Shown piece by piece: positions 24,302 through 35,400 of a stretch of 64,000 nucleotides of DNA. Every line of letters starts with the position of its first letter. The first letter of the stretch is position 1. Source of the stretch: Closterium sp. NIES-65 (Eukaryota; Streptophyta; Zygnematophyceae; Desmidiales; Closteriaceae); assembly GCA_948144175.1 (NCBI GenBank), contig CANXME010002068.1, forward strand, positions 248,001 to 312,000, given 5' to 3'. Below the pieces are notes generated by a model that made no database searches, was not told the DNA's origin, and worked only from the letters and a program-made list of their open reading frames with translations. The position numbers were made by a program, and so were the translations under genes.

Positions 24302-24435
24302 TGTTAGAATCTAGCAGCAGGAAAGAATAAACTACGGAAAAGTTGGGTACAAGTATGAAACCCTAAAAGAGGTTGTGCCCCATAATGGCTACCCCACTAC
24401 AGCCTACACATATATAAAATTCATATACTTTGACA
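24302..24435 (-). repeat. 3' LTR of copia D
   Basis: 134 bp, TGTCAAAGTATATGAA...TTCTAACA in element orientation, with a TATATATG-type TATA box. Confidence 0.93.
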
Positions 24436-24463
24436 CACCCCCATAGGCAAAGTGGGGGAGAAC
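24436..24463 (-). promoter_or_regulatory. Polypurine tract hairpin of copia D
   Basis: Same CCCCCAC...ATGGGGGTG block next to the 3' LTR as in the sister copies. Confidence 0.72.
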
Positions 24464-24661
24464 AAGGGGTCACAAGACCAGTCAAGAGAAGCAAAGCAAG
24501 CTCAGGGTGGATCACAACGTCACTATGCAGTCTGAGCACAAGCAAAAGGCCACAAGGCCAGTTCACCTGCAGAGATATGTATGTAACAACAACAGCACAA
24601 TGATCTCTACCTACAAGAGCAAGCATGCAGATATACATATAGATCACAGTACAAACAAATC

Positions 24662-24872
24662 CTACAGCAAGTGAGGAAGCGTGGGCACAAGGCCTAACAA
24701 AGTGCAGAAACGCTGATGATCACCAGGCTGAAGCGCCTTGGTGAATATATTAGCAGTGTTGGCCCGAGTGGCCACGTAAGCAAGACGAAGCTGGCCACAC
24801 TGCTGCAGCTCTCGAGCAAGAAAGTAACGCAGAGCGATGTGCTTCGTTCTGTGCTCCAGTCTGTGCTCCTAA
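24662..24872 (-). pseudogene. RNase H C-terminus of copia D (severed by E)
   Basis: Encodes the tail of RNase [17 protein letters not shown], then TKALQPGDHQRFCTLLGLVP and a TAG at 24662-24664. The upstream part of the same domain continues at 32450 on the other side of copia E. The frame is open within this piece. Confidence 0.88.
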
Positions 24873-25004
24873 TGTCAAACATTATATATGTTGTGTTAGT
24901 TTAGGCTACAGTGGGTTAGCCTATAGGGGGTACACAATTCTAGGGTTAGGTACTTGTACTCATTTCACTACTAGTTCATCCATTCCTGTTCAGTGATTCC
25001 AACA
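24873..25004 (+). repeat. 5' LTR of copia E
   Basis: 132 bp, TGTCAAACATTATATATG...GATTCCAACA. TATATATG begins about 11 bp from the LTR start. Confidence 0.95.
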
Positions 25005-25054
25005 TGGTATAGAGCAGGTCCTTCCTAGGACCGAAATTTTCTAAGGGCCCACCA
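25005..25054 (+). promoter_or_regulatory. PBS, hairpin and GGGCCC motif of copia E
   Basis: Primer site TGGTATAGAGC (25005-25015), a perfect six-pair hairpin GGTCCT-TCCT-AGGACC (25017-25032), then AAGGGCCCACCAC (GGGCCC at 25045-25050). The stem differs from that of copia G (GTTCCC/GGGAAC) by paired changes. Confidence 0.83.
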
Positions 25055-25109
25055 CTACGTAACTACCTACCTACCTACCTACCTGTGCCCTAGGGCGCCT
25101 CGGCGTGTC

Positions 25110-25680
25110 ACGCCCCTAGAGGCCCCTCTTGACGGCCCCGCGCTAGCCCCGTTCAGGCCCCGTCGGCCCCACGCCCGCTCTCCCTAGCGGCCCCGTTCAG
25201 GCCCCGTCGGCCCCGTTTCAGGCCCCGTCGGCCCCGCGCTAGCCCCTCTCAAGCCCCGTCGGCCCGCGCTAGCCCCGTTTCAGGCCCCGTCGGCCCCGTT
25301 TCAGGCCGCGTCGGCCCCGCGCTAGCCCCTCTCAGGCCCCGTCGGCCCGCGCTAGCCCCGTTTCAGGCCCCGTTGGCCCCGTTTCAGGCCCCGTCGGCCC
25401 CGCGCTAGCCCCTCTCAGGCCCCGTCGGCCCGCGCTAGCCCCGTTTCAGGCCCCGTCGGCCCCGCGCTAGCCCCTCTCAGGCCCCGTCGGCCCCGCGCTA
25501 GCCCCATTCAGGCCCCGATCGGGCCCGCGCTAGCCCCGTTTCAGGCCCCGTCGGCCCCGCGCGAGCCTGGTTCAGGCCCCGTCGACCCCTTGCTAGCCCC
25601 GTCAAGGCCCCGTTTGGCCCCGCGCTAGCCCCGCTCAGGCCCCGATCGGGCCCGCGCTCGCCCCTCTAGGGCCCCAACCG
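25110..25680 (+). repeat. leader minisatellite of copia E
   Basis: Tandem CAGGCCCCGTCGGCCCCGCG and CTAGCCCCGTTT blocks alternate in a higher-order pattern. The remainder to 25924 is GC-rich but not clearly repeated. The gag ATG is at 25925. Confidence 0.87.
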
Positions 25681-28600
25681 GCCCCGTGCCGACCTCGCCG
25701 ACCCGTGCCCACCACCTAGAGGTCTCGGGCGGCCCGTTCCCGCCGCAGCACACGAGGGAGAGCGGGCGGCCCGTCCCCGCCGTGACCCGAGCCGCGCGCC
25801 CTGAACCGAGCCGCGCCACCCAGCCGAGCCGCGACCCGACCTGAACCGAGCCGCGCCGCCCTGCCCTACCTGGTTCGTCCTACCTGCTTCTCCTACTGCT
25901 ACTGCTGCTATTTCTACTGTTCCTATGGCTAGCCCACAGGTTCTCGTGTTCGATGCTGAGGGCCGCCCTGTGAAGTTTGACACCTGGCTCGATGACCTGC
26001 ACCTCTACCTACAGCTCACAGCCAAGGATGACATCTCACTGTACGATCACGCCCTAGGCCATGTCACTGCCCCTGCTGCTACTGCTGACAGCACTGCTCG
26101 CTCACAGTGGCAGACTCGTGATGCCCACGCTCGCTTCGCCATTCGCAACTCCCTGCCGATAGACGAACGCGAGCACTTTGGTCAGCACAAGATTGCACAG
26201 GCACTGTACACAGGTGTAGTTGCTCGCTACTCCTCACCTGCCTGTGCCGCACTAGGCCGTCTCTCCCTCCCCTACCTGTTTCCCGACCTGGCCTCCTTTC
26301 ACACAGTCGCTGACCTCATCACGCACCTCCGTACTAGTGAGGCCCGCTTCCGTGCCGCCATGCCTGCTGAGTTCCTTGCCACGCACCCCCCTCCACTCTG
26401 GCTCACTCTCTACCACCTAGTCACCCGCCTCCCTGACACACTGCGTGCTGTCAGGGACCACTTCCTAGCTCGTTGCCCCACTGAGCTCACCATTGCCCTC
26501 CTCGAGAAGGAGCTACTTGCAGCTGAGACTAGCATAGTCGCTGTAGGTGCCTCTCCTGGCGACCCCCGTAACCCGTTCTTTGAGGGGTGTTCTCCTTCCC
26601 CCCTTCTTCCCTCTGTCGCCTCTACTACTGCTGTCGACCTTCTTGGTACTGAGAAGGTCGGCGCTGCGTCTGCCTTGAGCGGACGCCGCAGCGGCAAGGG
26701 CAAAGGGGGCAAGGGTGGTGGCGGTGACGGCGGGGGAGGCGGCGGTGGGGGCGGTGGAGGCAGTGGGGCTGGTGGCTCGGCTGGAGGGGCGAGTGGTAGC
26801 GGTGGGGGTGGTGGCGGCAGCGGCGGGGGAGGTGGCAGGAGTGGAGGCGGCGGTTGGGGTGGCGGTGGACGAGGCGGCGGCAGGGGTTGGGGTGGTCAAG
26901 GAGGTGGCAGCGGTGGTGGCAGCGGTGGTGGTGGCCGTGGAGGCACTGGCGGTGGCCAGGGCCAGCAGCACACTCCCTCGCCCCAGGAGGTCCGTGAGTG
27001 GTACTCTCAGCACGGGGGTGGGGGTGGTCTTAGCTGCACGTACATCATTCGCACTGGTGACCGCACTGGTCAGCAGTGTGGAGACCGCACGCCACACAGC
27101 GCTCCTTCTCTCGTCTCGACGACGCTTGGCGTGTTCAGTTCCCTCAGGCCACTGAGCTGCCCCGCTGGCTTGATCTCCTGAAGAAGGGGATTGATATCTA
27201 TGCTCTAGAATTTGATGCTATTCTATCTGCCATGTATGTGATGTCTACTAGTGGAGAGGGTGCTAAGTACTTGTGTGTGCCGCCCGACGCGGGCATTAGG
27301 GCCAGTGCGTCTGCCGCTCCAGGTACTCGCGTGTCGGCTACCCCAGGTGCTGGTGAGGCTGCTGCTCTAGGTGCTCGTGTGTCTCCCCCCCTTGGTACTG
27401 CGTCGACTGCCGCACTGCACACCTTCACACTGGACTCAGGTGCTTCTCGCTGCTTCTTTCGTGACCGCACTGCCCTTGAGCCGCTTACTGGGCCAGTTGC
27501 TGTCTCCCTTGCTGACCCCTCTGGGGGTACGGTCATTGCGACCTCTTCCACTGTCCTTCCCTGCCCTGCGGTCCCGTCGGGCACACTGTCAGGTCTCCAC
27601 CTCCCCTCGTTCTCTACGAACTTGGTGGCAGGATGTGCACTCCAGGACGGGGGTGTTCACCAGTTCACCCCTGCCTACGAGCGCGTGACACACTGCACGT
27701 GTGCTCGTACGGGCCGTCACTTGGCTACCTTCACTCGGCAGCCGGGGTCGGACCTGTACACACTGACTACTGAGTCCCCTCAGGTTGCTGCGATTGCGTT
27801 CGCGTCCGCGTCAGGTCAGCTGTCCGCCCCCTGCTCGTGTCGCTCTTTGGCACACGAGACTGTCCTCTGGCACCACCGCCTTGGCCACCCGTCTGTGCAA
27901 CGGCTTCGTGCCATGCACTCCCGGTACCTTGTCTCTGGCCTGCCCAGGGTCCTTCCTGCCCTCCCACCCTCGCCTGCTCCTACCTGTGTCCCCTGTGTCG
28001 AGGGACGGCAGCGCGCCGCTCCTCACTCCTCCTCGTTCCCCCCGACGACTGCTCCCTTGTAGACACTCCACATGGACGTGTGGGGCCCAGCCCGCGTCCG
28101 TGGTCAGGGTCAGGAGAGGTACTTCCTGATAGTTGTTGACGACTACTCGCGCTACACCTCGGTCTTCCCCTTGCGCACCAAGGGTGAGGTCCCTGATGTC
28201 TTGATCCCTTGGATCCGCAGAGCCCGTCTCCAGCTCAGCGAGCGTTTTCACTCGGACTTTCCTGTCCTGCGCTTGCACTCTGACAGAGGTGGTGAGTTCT
28301 CCTCCGACCTCTTGGCAGCCTACTATGCTGAGCACGGCATTGAGCAGTCGTTCACGCTTCCGGCTTCTCCACAGCAGAATGGGTTTGCGGAGCGCCGCAT
28401 TGGCCTGGTCATGGAGGTCGCCCGTACCTCCTTGATCCATGCGGCTGCCCCCCACTTTCTGTGGCCGTTTGCGGTTCGGTACGGTGCGCATCAGCTCAAC
28501 CTCTCGCCCCGTGTCTCCTTGCCGGAGACCTCGCCCACGCTGCTGTGGACGGGGGAGGTTGGCGATGCGTCGCGTTTCCGGGTCTGGGGTTCTCGAGCTT

Positions 28601-28924
28601 TTGTCCGCGATTCGTCTGCGGACAAGCTCTCCTCCCGTGCTGTTCCCTGCGTCTTCCTCGGCTTTGTCCCGGACGCGTCTGGTTGGCAGTTTTACCACGC
28701 CACCTCGCGCCGAGTCTTGCCCTCCCAGGACGTCACTTTTGACGAGTCCGTCCCCTACTACCGCCTCTTCCCCTACCGCACTGCCACGCTCCCCCCCCCC
28801 GCCTCTCTTCCTCGCGCCAGGTGCTGCTGTTGCAGACCCCCTCCCCCCTCAGGGTGCCGCTCCTTCAGGTGTGTCTCAGGTAGACCCGGTTGAGCCTGTT
28901 GAGGTAGCTGTCGACTCTCGTCCT

Positions 28925-29100
28925 GCTGGGGGTGCTGAGCCTGGGGGTGCTGAGCCTAGGGGTGTGGAGCCTGGGGGTGTGGAGCTTGAGGGTGCTGAGC
29001 TTGGGGGTGTGGAGCCTCGTGGTGGTGAGCTGCAGAATCCGGAGTCTGGGGGTTCTGAGTCTGGAGGTACTAGGCCTGGGAGTCCTGCACCTGGAGGAGC
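28925..29100 (+). repeat. Pentapeptide repeat array in the E IN-RT linker
   Basis: A 15-bp unit of type GGTGCTGAGCCTGGG encodes GGAEP and variants (GGVEP, GGVEL, GGSES). Sister arrays: A 240-355, B 8040-8265, C 15140-15325, D 35220-35385, G 50690-50905, H 58000-58250. Confidence 0.85.
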
Positions 29101-29310
29101 CCTCTCCTCGGAGCAGCTGCGTGCGTGGTACTTAGAGTACTGCAGCCTCCGGAGAGGTACCGCTCGAGCCGGACGTACCACTGGGACTGGTGCTAGTGCT
29201 TCTTCTCCCGTTCGGGAGCTCCCCTCCCGCGAGCGGATCCGTGAGTGGTACGAGCGATGCTGCACTCTTCGGAGTGGCGTGCCTCGTGTTATGAACCCCG
29301 CTGCTGTTGG

Positions 29311-29775
29311 AGTTGCTGCTGGTGCTGAGGACCCGGGCGTTGGAACTGCTGCTGGTGCTGAGGACTCGGGCGTTGGAGCTGCTGCTGGTGCTGGTGCTGA
29401 GGACTCGGGCGTTGGAGCCGCTGCTGGTGCTGAGGACCCGGGCGTTGGAGCTGCTGCTGGTGCTGAGGACCCAGGCGTTGGAGCTGCCGCTGGTGTTGCG
29501 GACCCGGGCGTTGGAGCTGCTACTGGTGCTGAGGACCCGGGCGTTGGAGCTGCCGCTGGTGCTGAGGACGTGGGCGCTGGAGCTGCTGCTGGTGCTGCGG
29601 ACCCTGGTGCGGGTGTCCCTGGTGCAGGCGTTGGAGCTGCCGCTGGTGCTGCGGACCCAGGCGTTGGAGCTGCTACTGGTGCTGAGGACCCGGGCGTTGG
29701 AGCTGCCGCTGGTGCTGAGGACGTGGGCGCTGGAGCTGGTGCTGGTGCTGCGGATCCTGGTAAGGGTGTCCCTGC
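29311..29775 (+). repeat. 33-bp tandem repeat in the E linker
   Basis: About 13 units of 11 codons (GVGAAAGAEDP type), partly arranged in a higher-order duplication (GVGAATGAEDPGVG occurs twice in the same context). I do not see this array in the other copies, so it is specific to E here. Confidence 0.85.
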
Positions 29776-32285
29776 TGGCTCTGGTGTCGCTGCTCGGTCT
29801 CGGCCGTACTTTGTTCCGCTCCTTCAGCAGGTTCTTGGTCAGCTTCCTCCTCCTTTTCCTCCTCCCTCCTTAGCGTGTCCTCCGCCTGTCCAGCTGCAGT
29901 CGGCGTTACCGTCTGCCTCCTTTCTCCCTGGTCCTGCTCCTTACACTGGTCCGACTGGAGGTCTTACTGAGCGGCGTGAGCCTGCGTCTCGTCCTGCGTC
30001 GCGTGAGTCTCGTCCTGAGTCGCCTGTCCGCACTGCTCTTTCTAGTAGTCGAGTCCAGCGTCAGCGTCTTCCTGCTGTCCCAGGCACTCACCGGATGGCG
30101 CTTCGTCCGTCCACTGCTCCACAGCGTGTCCCACTGCCGTCTCCTCCTGCTTCCTCTCTTCCTGCTCTTGCTGACCCTGGGTCAGACTCTCTTCGTGCTA
30201 CCAGTCCTACTGTCACGCGTCTCCTGGCTACTGTTGTCAATGACCCTTCCTTTGAGTCTGCTGCTGCGTCTGCCTTAGTTGCTGAGCTTGTCGGCTTTGC
30301 TGCTCGCTGTCGTCTAGACTACGCTGCTAGCCTAGTTGCCGAGTCTGAGTCTGTCTGTCCTCCGTCCGTCGGGGGTGAGTGTGCTCTTGGCACTGACGTC
30401 GTTGAGGACAGGCAGGAGGAGTTTGAGTGCTTTGCTGCCGCTTTGCCCCATCTCGTGTCCATGCTTGTTGCCCCTGAGGGAGACCCGGATGCACCAGACA
30501 TCCCGACCCCACGCTCTTACGCAGAGGCGATGGCCGGTCCCTACTCCTCTCAGTGGCAGTCAGCCATGGACACAGAGATGGCTTCCTGGAAGTCCACACG
30601 CACCTACGTCGACGAGGTTCCCCCACCTGGGGCGAACATCGTCAGTGGCATGTGGATTTTCAGGGTGAAGCGGCCGCCGGGCTCTCCGCCTGTCTTCAAG
30701 GCGCGTTACGTTGCACGAGGCTTCAGTCAGCGAGAGGGAGTTGACTTCTTCCAGACCTTCTCCCCGACCCCGAAGATGACCACTCTTCGGGTTCTGCTGC
30801 ACGTCGCCGCTCAGCGTGACTACGAGCTCCACTCGCTTGACTTCAGCACTGCTTTCTTGCAGGGCAGCCTGCACGAGGAGATCTGGCTGCGCCGTCCACC
30901 TGGCTTCACTGGGTCGTTCCCTCCTGGTACCCAGTGGAGCCTCCGACGGCCAGTCTACGGTCTCCGCCAGGCGCCTCGTGAGTGGCACGACACACTGAGG
31001 ACTACGCTTGCGGCTCTTGGGTTCGCGCCTTCTACTGCTGACCCGTCGCTGTTTCTACGCACCGACACCTCACTGCCGCCGTTCTACGTCCTTGTGTACG
31101 TCGACGACTTGGTCTTTGCTACTGCTGACACTGTGGCACTCGCCCACGTAAAGTCGGAGCTGCAGAAGAGACACACGTGCACAGACCTGGGTGAACTGAC
31201 AAGCTATCTTGGCTTGCGGATCACCCGGGACAGAGCATGTAGCACCATCATCTTGACTCAGTCACACATGGTGCAGCAGGTCCTTCAGCGCTTCCGCTTC
31301 ACGTACTCCTCGCCTCCGCCCACTCCTCTGCCTACCGGTCACTCGCTCTCAGCTCTGCCTTCGGATGAGTCCGTAGAGCCGAGTGGCCCGTATCCAGAGC
31401 TTGTGGGTTGCCTCATGTACCTGATGACCTGCACTCGACCAGACCTTGCATACCCTCTCAGCATTCTTGCACGCTATGTCGCTCCCGGCTGTCACCAGAA
31501 GGAGCACATGGATGCAGCTAAGAGGGTGTTGCGCTACTTGTGCAGCACGTCGGGCATGGGGCTAGTGCTTGGAGGGCGAGTCCCAGTTGTTCTCACTGGG
31601 CACTCAGACGCTTCTTGGGCAGACGACCAGGCTACTCAGTGGTCGTCTCAGGGTTACTCCTTCAGTCTTGGCTCTGGTTTTGTTTCTTGGCGTTCTACTC
31701 GCTCTTCTTCTGTTCTCAGCTCTAGCTGTGAGGCTGAGATCTACGCCTTAGCCATGGGGGCCCAGGAGCTACGCTGGCTCACCTACTTGCTGATCGACCT
31801 TGGAGAGCAGCCTCGTTCTCCTCCAGTGCTGTACGTCGACAACAAGGCAGCCATTGCATTGTGTGAGGAGCACAGACTGGAGCACAGAACGAAGCACATT
31901 GCTCTGCGTTACTTCCTTGCTCGAGAGCTGCAGCAGCGTGGTCAGCTTCGCCTGCGTTACGTGGCCTCTGAGGCCAACACTGCTGATGTGTTCACCAAGG
32001 CACTTCAGCCTTGTGACCATCAGCGCTTTTGCACTCTTCTAGGCCTTGTGCCTGCTGGACCTCACTTGCTTACTTCTTGAGTCTGTTTGTACTGTGATCT
32101 CTATATATATACCTGCATGTTTACTCTTGTTAGGTTGTGATCATTGTACCTTTTGCTCTATTATAAACCTGCATGTGAACTGGTCTTGTGACCACTTGCT
32201 TGTATTCGGAATTCGTGTGGTATCCTTGAGATCCACCCTAAGCTTGTTTTGCCTTGCTTTGCCTTGACTGGTCTTGTGACCCCTA

Positions 32286-32313
32286 GTTCTCCCCCACTTT
32301 GCCTATGGGGGTG
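32286..32313 (+). promoter_or_regulatory. Polypurine tract hairpin of copia E
   Basis: TCTCCCCCACTTTGCC then TATGGGGGTG immediately before the 3' LTR. The five-C and five-G runs can pair around the loop. Confidence 0.75.
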
Positions 32314-32444
32314 TGTCAAACATTATATATGTTGTGTTAGTTTAGGCTACAGTGGGTTAGCCTATAGGGGGTACACAATTCTACGGTTAGGTACTTGTAC
32401 TCATTTTATGCTAGTTCATCCATTCCTGTTCAGTGATTCCAACA
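32314..32444 (+). repeat. 3' LTR of copia E
   Basis: 131 bp, followed by the CCTAA duplication and the resumption of copia D RNase H. Confidence 0.95.
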
Positions 32445-32449
32445 CCTAA

Positions 32450-35400
32450 CACAAGGCAATGGCGCCCTTGTTGTCGACATACAGCACAGGAGGAGAACGA
32501 GGCTGCTCTCCTAGGTCGGTCAGCAGGTAGGTGAGCCAACGAAGCTCCTGTGCAGCCATGGCCCCGGCGTAGATCTCAGCCTCACAATTGGAGTCGAGAA
32601 CTGAAGACGAGTGTGTAGAACGCCACGAAACTGAACCAGAGCCAAGGCTGAAGGTGTAACCCTGTGACGACCGGTGCGTAGCCTGATCGTCAACCCAAGA
32701 AGCGTCCGAGTGCTCAGTGAGGACAACTGGGCTCCGCCCTCCAAGCACGAGCCCCATGCCCGATGTACTGCACAAGCAGCGTAATACCCTCTCAGCAGCA
32801 TCCATGTGCCTTTCGGTGCCTACCAGGAGACATGTAGCGAGCCAGAAGGCCAAGAGGGTGCACAAGGTCAGGTCGAGTGCAGGTCATCAGGTACATGAGG
32901 CAGCCCACTAGCTCTGGGTACGGGCCACTCGGCTCTACGGACTCGTCCGAAGGTGGAGCTGAGAGCGAGTGGCCAGTTGCCAGAGGAGTGTGCTGTGGCA
33001 AAGACCAGGTGAAGCCGAAGCGCTGAAGGACCTGCTGCACCATGTGTGACTGAGTCAGTGTGATGGTGCGGTGTGCTTTGTCCCGGGTGATCTGCAAGCC
33101 AAGGTAGCTGCGCAACTCACCCTGGTCTGTGCATGTGTGTCTCTTCTGCAGCTTCGACTTCACGTGGGCGAGAGCCTTAATGTCAGTAGTGGCAAAGACC
33201 AAGTCGTCGACGTACACGAGGATGTAGAACGGCGATAGCGAGGTGTCGGTGCGCAGAAACAGCAACGGGTCAGCAGTAGAAGGCGCGAACCCAAGAGCCG
33301 CACGTGTCGTCCTCAGTGTGTCGTGCCACTCAAGTGGCGCCTGGCGGAGACCGTAGACCGGCCGCCGGAGGCTCCACTGGGTACCAGGAGGGAACGACCC
33401 AGTGAAGCTAGGAGGGCGGCGCAACCAGATCTCCTCGTGCAGACTGCCCTGTAAGAAAGTTGTGTTGAAGTCAAGAGAGTGAAGCTCGTAGTCACGCTGA
33501 GCGGCAACGTGCAGCAGCACCCAAAGAGTGGTAATCTTTGGGGTGGGGGAGAAGGTCTGGAAGAAGTCGACTCCCTCTCGCTGACTGAAACCTCGAGCAA
33601 CGTGACGAGCCTTGAAGACAGGCGGAGAACCTGGCGGCCGCTTCACCCTAAAAATCCACATGCCACTGACGATGTTTGCCCTAGGAGGGGGAACCTCGTT
33701 GACGTAAGTGCTTGTGGACTTCCAGGATGCCATCTTTGCTTCCATGGCTGTCTGCCACTGAGAGGAGTACTCACTCGCGATCGCCTCAGCATAAGGGCGC
33801 GGGGTCAGGATGTCTGGAGCATCCGGGTCTCCCTCAGGGGCAAGCAGCATGGACACGAGATGAGGCGCAGCGGCTGCAAGACACTCAAGGTCCTCCTGCC
33901 TGTCCTGAAGGACGTCCGTGCCAAGAGCACAGTCACCCCGGACGGACGGAGGAAAGACAGACTCAGACTCAGCAACAAGACTAGTGGCGTAGTCTAGACG
34001 ACAGGCAGCAGCAAAGTCAACAAGCTGAGCAACAAAGGCAGACGCAGCAGCAGACTCAAACGACGGGTCAGTGACAACGGTGGCTAGCAGACACGTGACA
34101 GTAGGGTGAGCAGCAAGGGTGCGATCAGACTCAGGCTCAGGAACGGTAGCAAAGAAGACGCAGGAGGGGACGGAAGGGGAACACGCTGCGGAGGAGAGGA
34201 AGGACGACGAACTACGAGGTGGGTGCCGGGGACAGCCGGCTGACGCGAACGAGGAACACGACGACCGGAACTACCAGAACGGACTGGCGAGACAGGACGC
34301 GGCGCAGGCTCACGACGCTCTGTAAAACCTCCTGTCGGCTTAGTGTAAGGAGAAGGAGCAGGCAGTGGTGAGCCAAGCTCTAACGGAAGACCATTAGATG
34401 AAGGGAGACTAAGGACCTGGCGAAGCACAGAGTCATATGGTGGCAGAGACGACGGAGACGGTGGAGCAAAGAACAGGCGCGGCTGTGCAGTGCCACCAGC
34501 ACCAGCAGCTCCAGCACCCCCAGCAGCTCCAGCACCTCTAGCAGCTACAGAACCCTCAGAGCCAGCTCCTCTAGGACCAATTCCACCAACAGTAGCACCC
34601 CCAGAACCGGCACCTCTAGTCCTAGGGTCTCCAGCCTCAGTGTCTCCAGCAGTAGCACCCCTAGACCCAGGGTCTCCAGCAGTAGCACCTCCGGGACCAG
34701 CACCACTCCCAGCTCCAGTGACGTCAGCAGAAGTACCTCCAGCAGCAGAGCCCCAAGCTCCAGAAGCGTGACCCTGACGGCGATCGTACCAGTCGTGCAG
34801 CTACTGTGAGGTAAGAGGCGCATGCGGACGAAGGCGGCTTCTCCAAGGAGACCGCGCAACAGAAGACTCAGAACCCTTAGCGCCAGCACCCGCAGCAACT
34901 TCAGAACCTCCAGCGCCAGCACCCGCAGCAGCTCCAGAACCTCCAGCGCCAGCACCCTCAAGAGCTCCAGAACCTCTAGCTCTAGCACCTTCAGTAGCTC
35001 CAGAACCTCCAGCAGAAACAACTCCGGTAGCAGAGTCACCAGCTCCTGTGCCTCCCATAGCAGGGCCCCTAGCTCCAGCAGCGCGACCTAGACGGCCAAC
35101 GTACCACTCATGCGGCTGCTTTGGGGAGAGAGGGAGGCGACAACGAGAGTGCAGCGGCGAGGCACCAGCGGAGCGACTACGGAGACGACCGCTGCAGGGA
35201 GACTGCTCACCAGACGCCTCAGCGCCCCCAGGTGCAGCACCCCCAGACTCAGTACCCCTAGGCTCAGCACCCCCGGACTCCTCACGCCCAGGCTCAGCAC
35301 CTCCAGTCTCCGCACCCCCAGGCTCAGCACCCCCAGGATCTGCACCCCCAGGCTCAGCACCCCTAAAAGCAGCACCCCGAGTAGGACCACCCTCAGCAGG

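Larger units (their letters stand above)
25925..32080 (+). pseudogene. gag-pol of copia E (two frameshifts, one amber)
   Basis: Gag starts MASPQVLVFDAEGRPVKFD at 25925, with the THPPPLWLTLYH segment intact. A Gly/Arg-rich RGG-like tract lies at about 26700-26960. The zinc knuckle is damaged: the frame shifts near 27085 and its last Cys reads Ser (QRSF). Protease DSGAS is near 27440, HHRLGHPS near 27870. A TAG at 28060-28062 replaces Gln before TLHMDVWG. Integrase motifs [17 protein letters not shown] and QQNGFAERR follow. A C-run near 28791-28800 shifts the frame back to the gag frame. The linker has two repeat arrays. RT (30560-31250, YVDDLVFA near 31100) and RNase H (31610-32000) are open to the TGA at 32078. 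B, G and H keep the corresponding regions in one frame, so the shifts are probably damage. Confidence 0.92.
24873..32444 (+). mobile_element. Complete Ty1/copia element E, nested in D
   Basis: A 7572-bp plus-strand element with LTRs at 24873-25004 and 32314-32444 (about five differences including one indel). It is flanked by the perfect duplication CCTAA (24868-24872 and 32445-32449). It lies in the RNase H gene of D and in the opposite orientation, so it inserted after D. Confidence 0.96.

Noticed and set aside
27076-28810. Frame changes in copia E as programmed gag/pol frameshifting
   Set aside because: B, G and H hold these regions in one frame, the first shift breaks the zinc knuckle, and the second lies in a C-run typical of indels.
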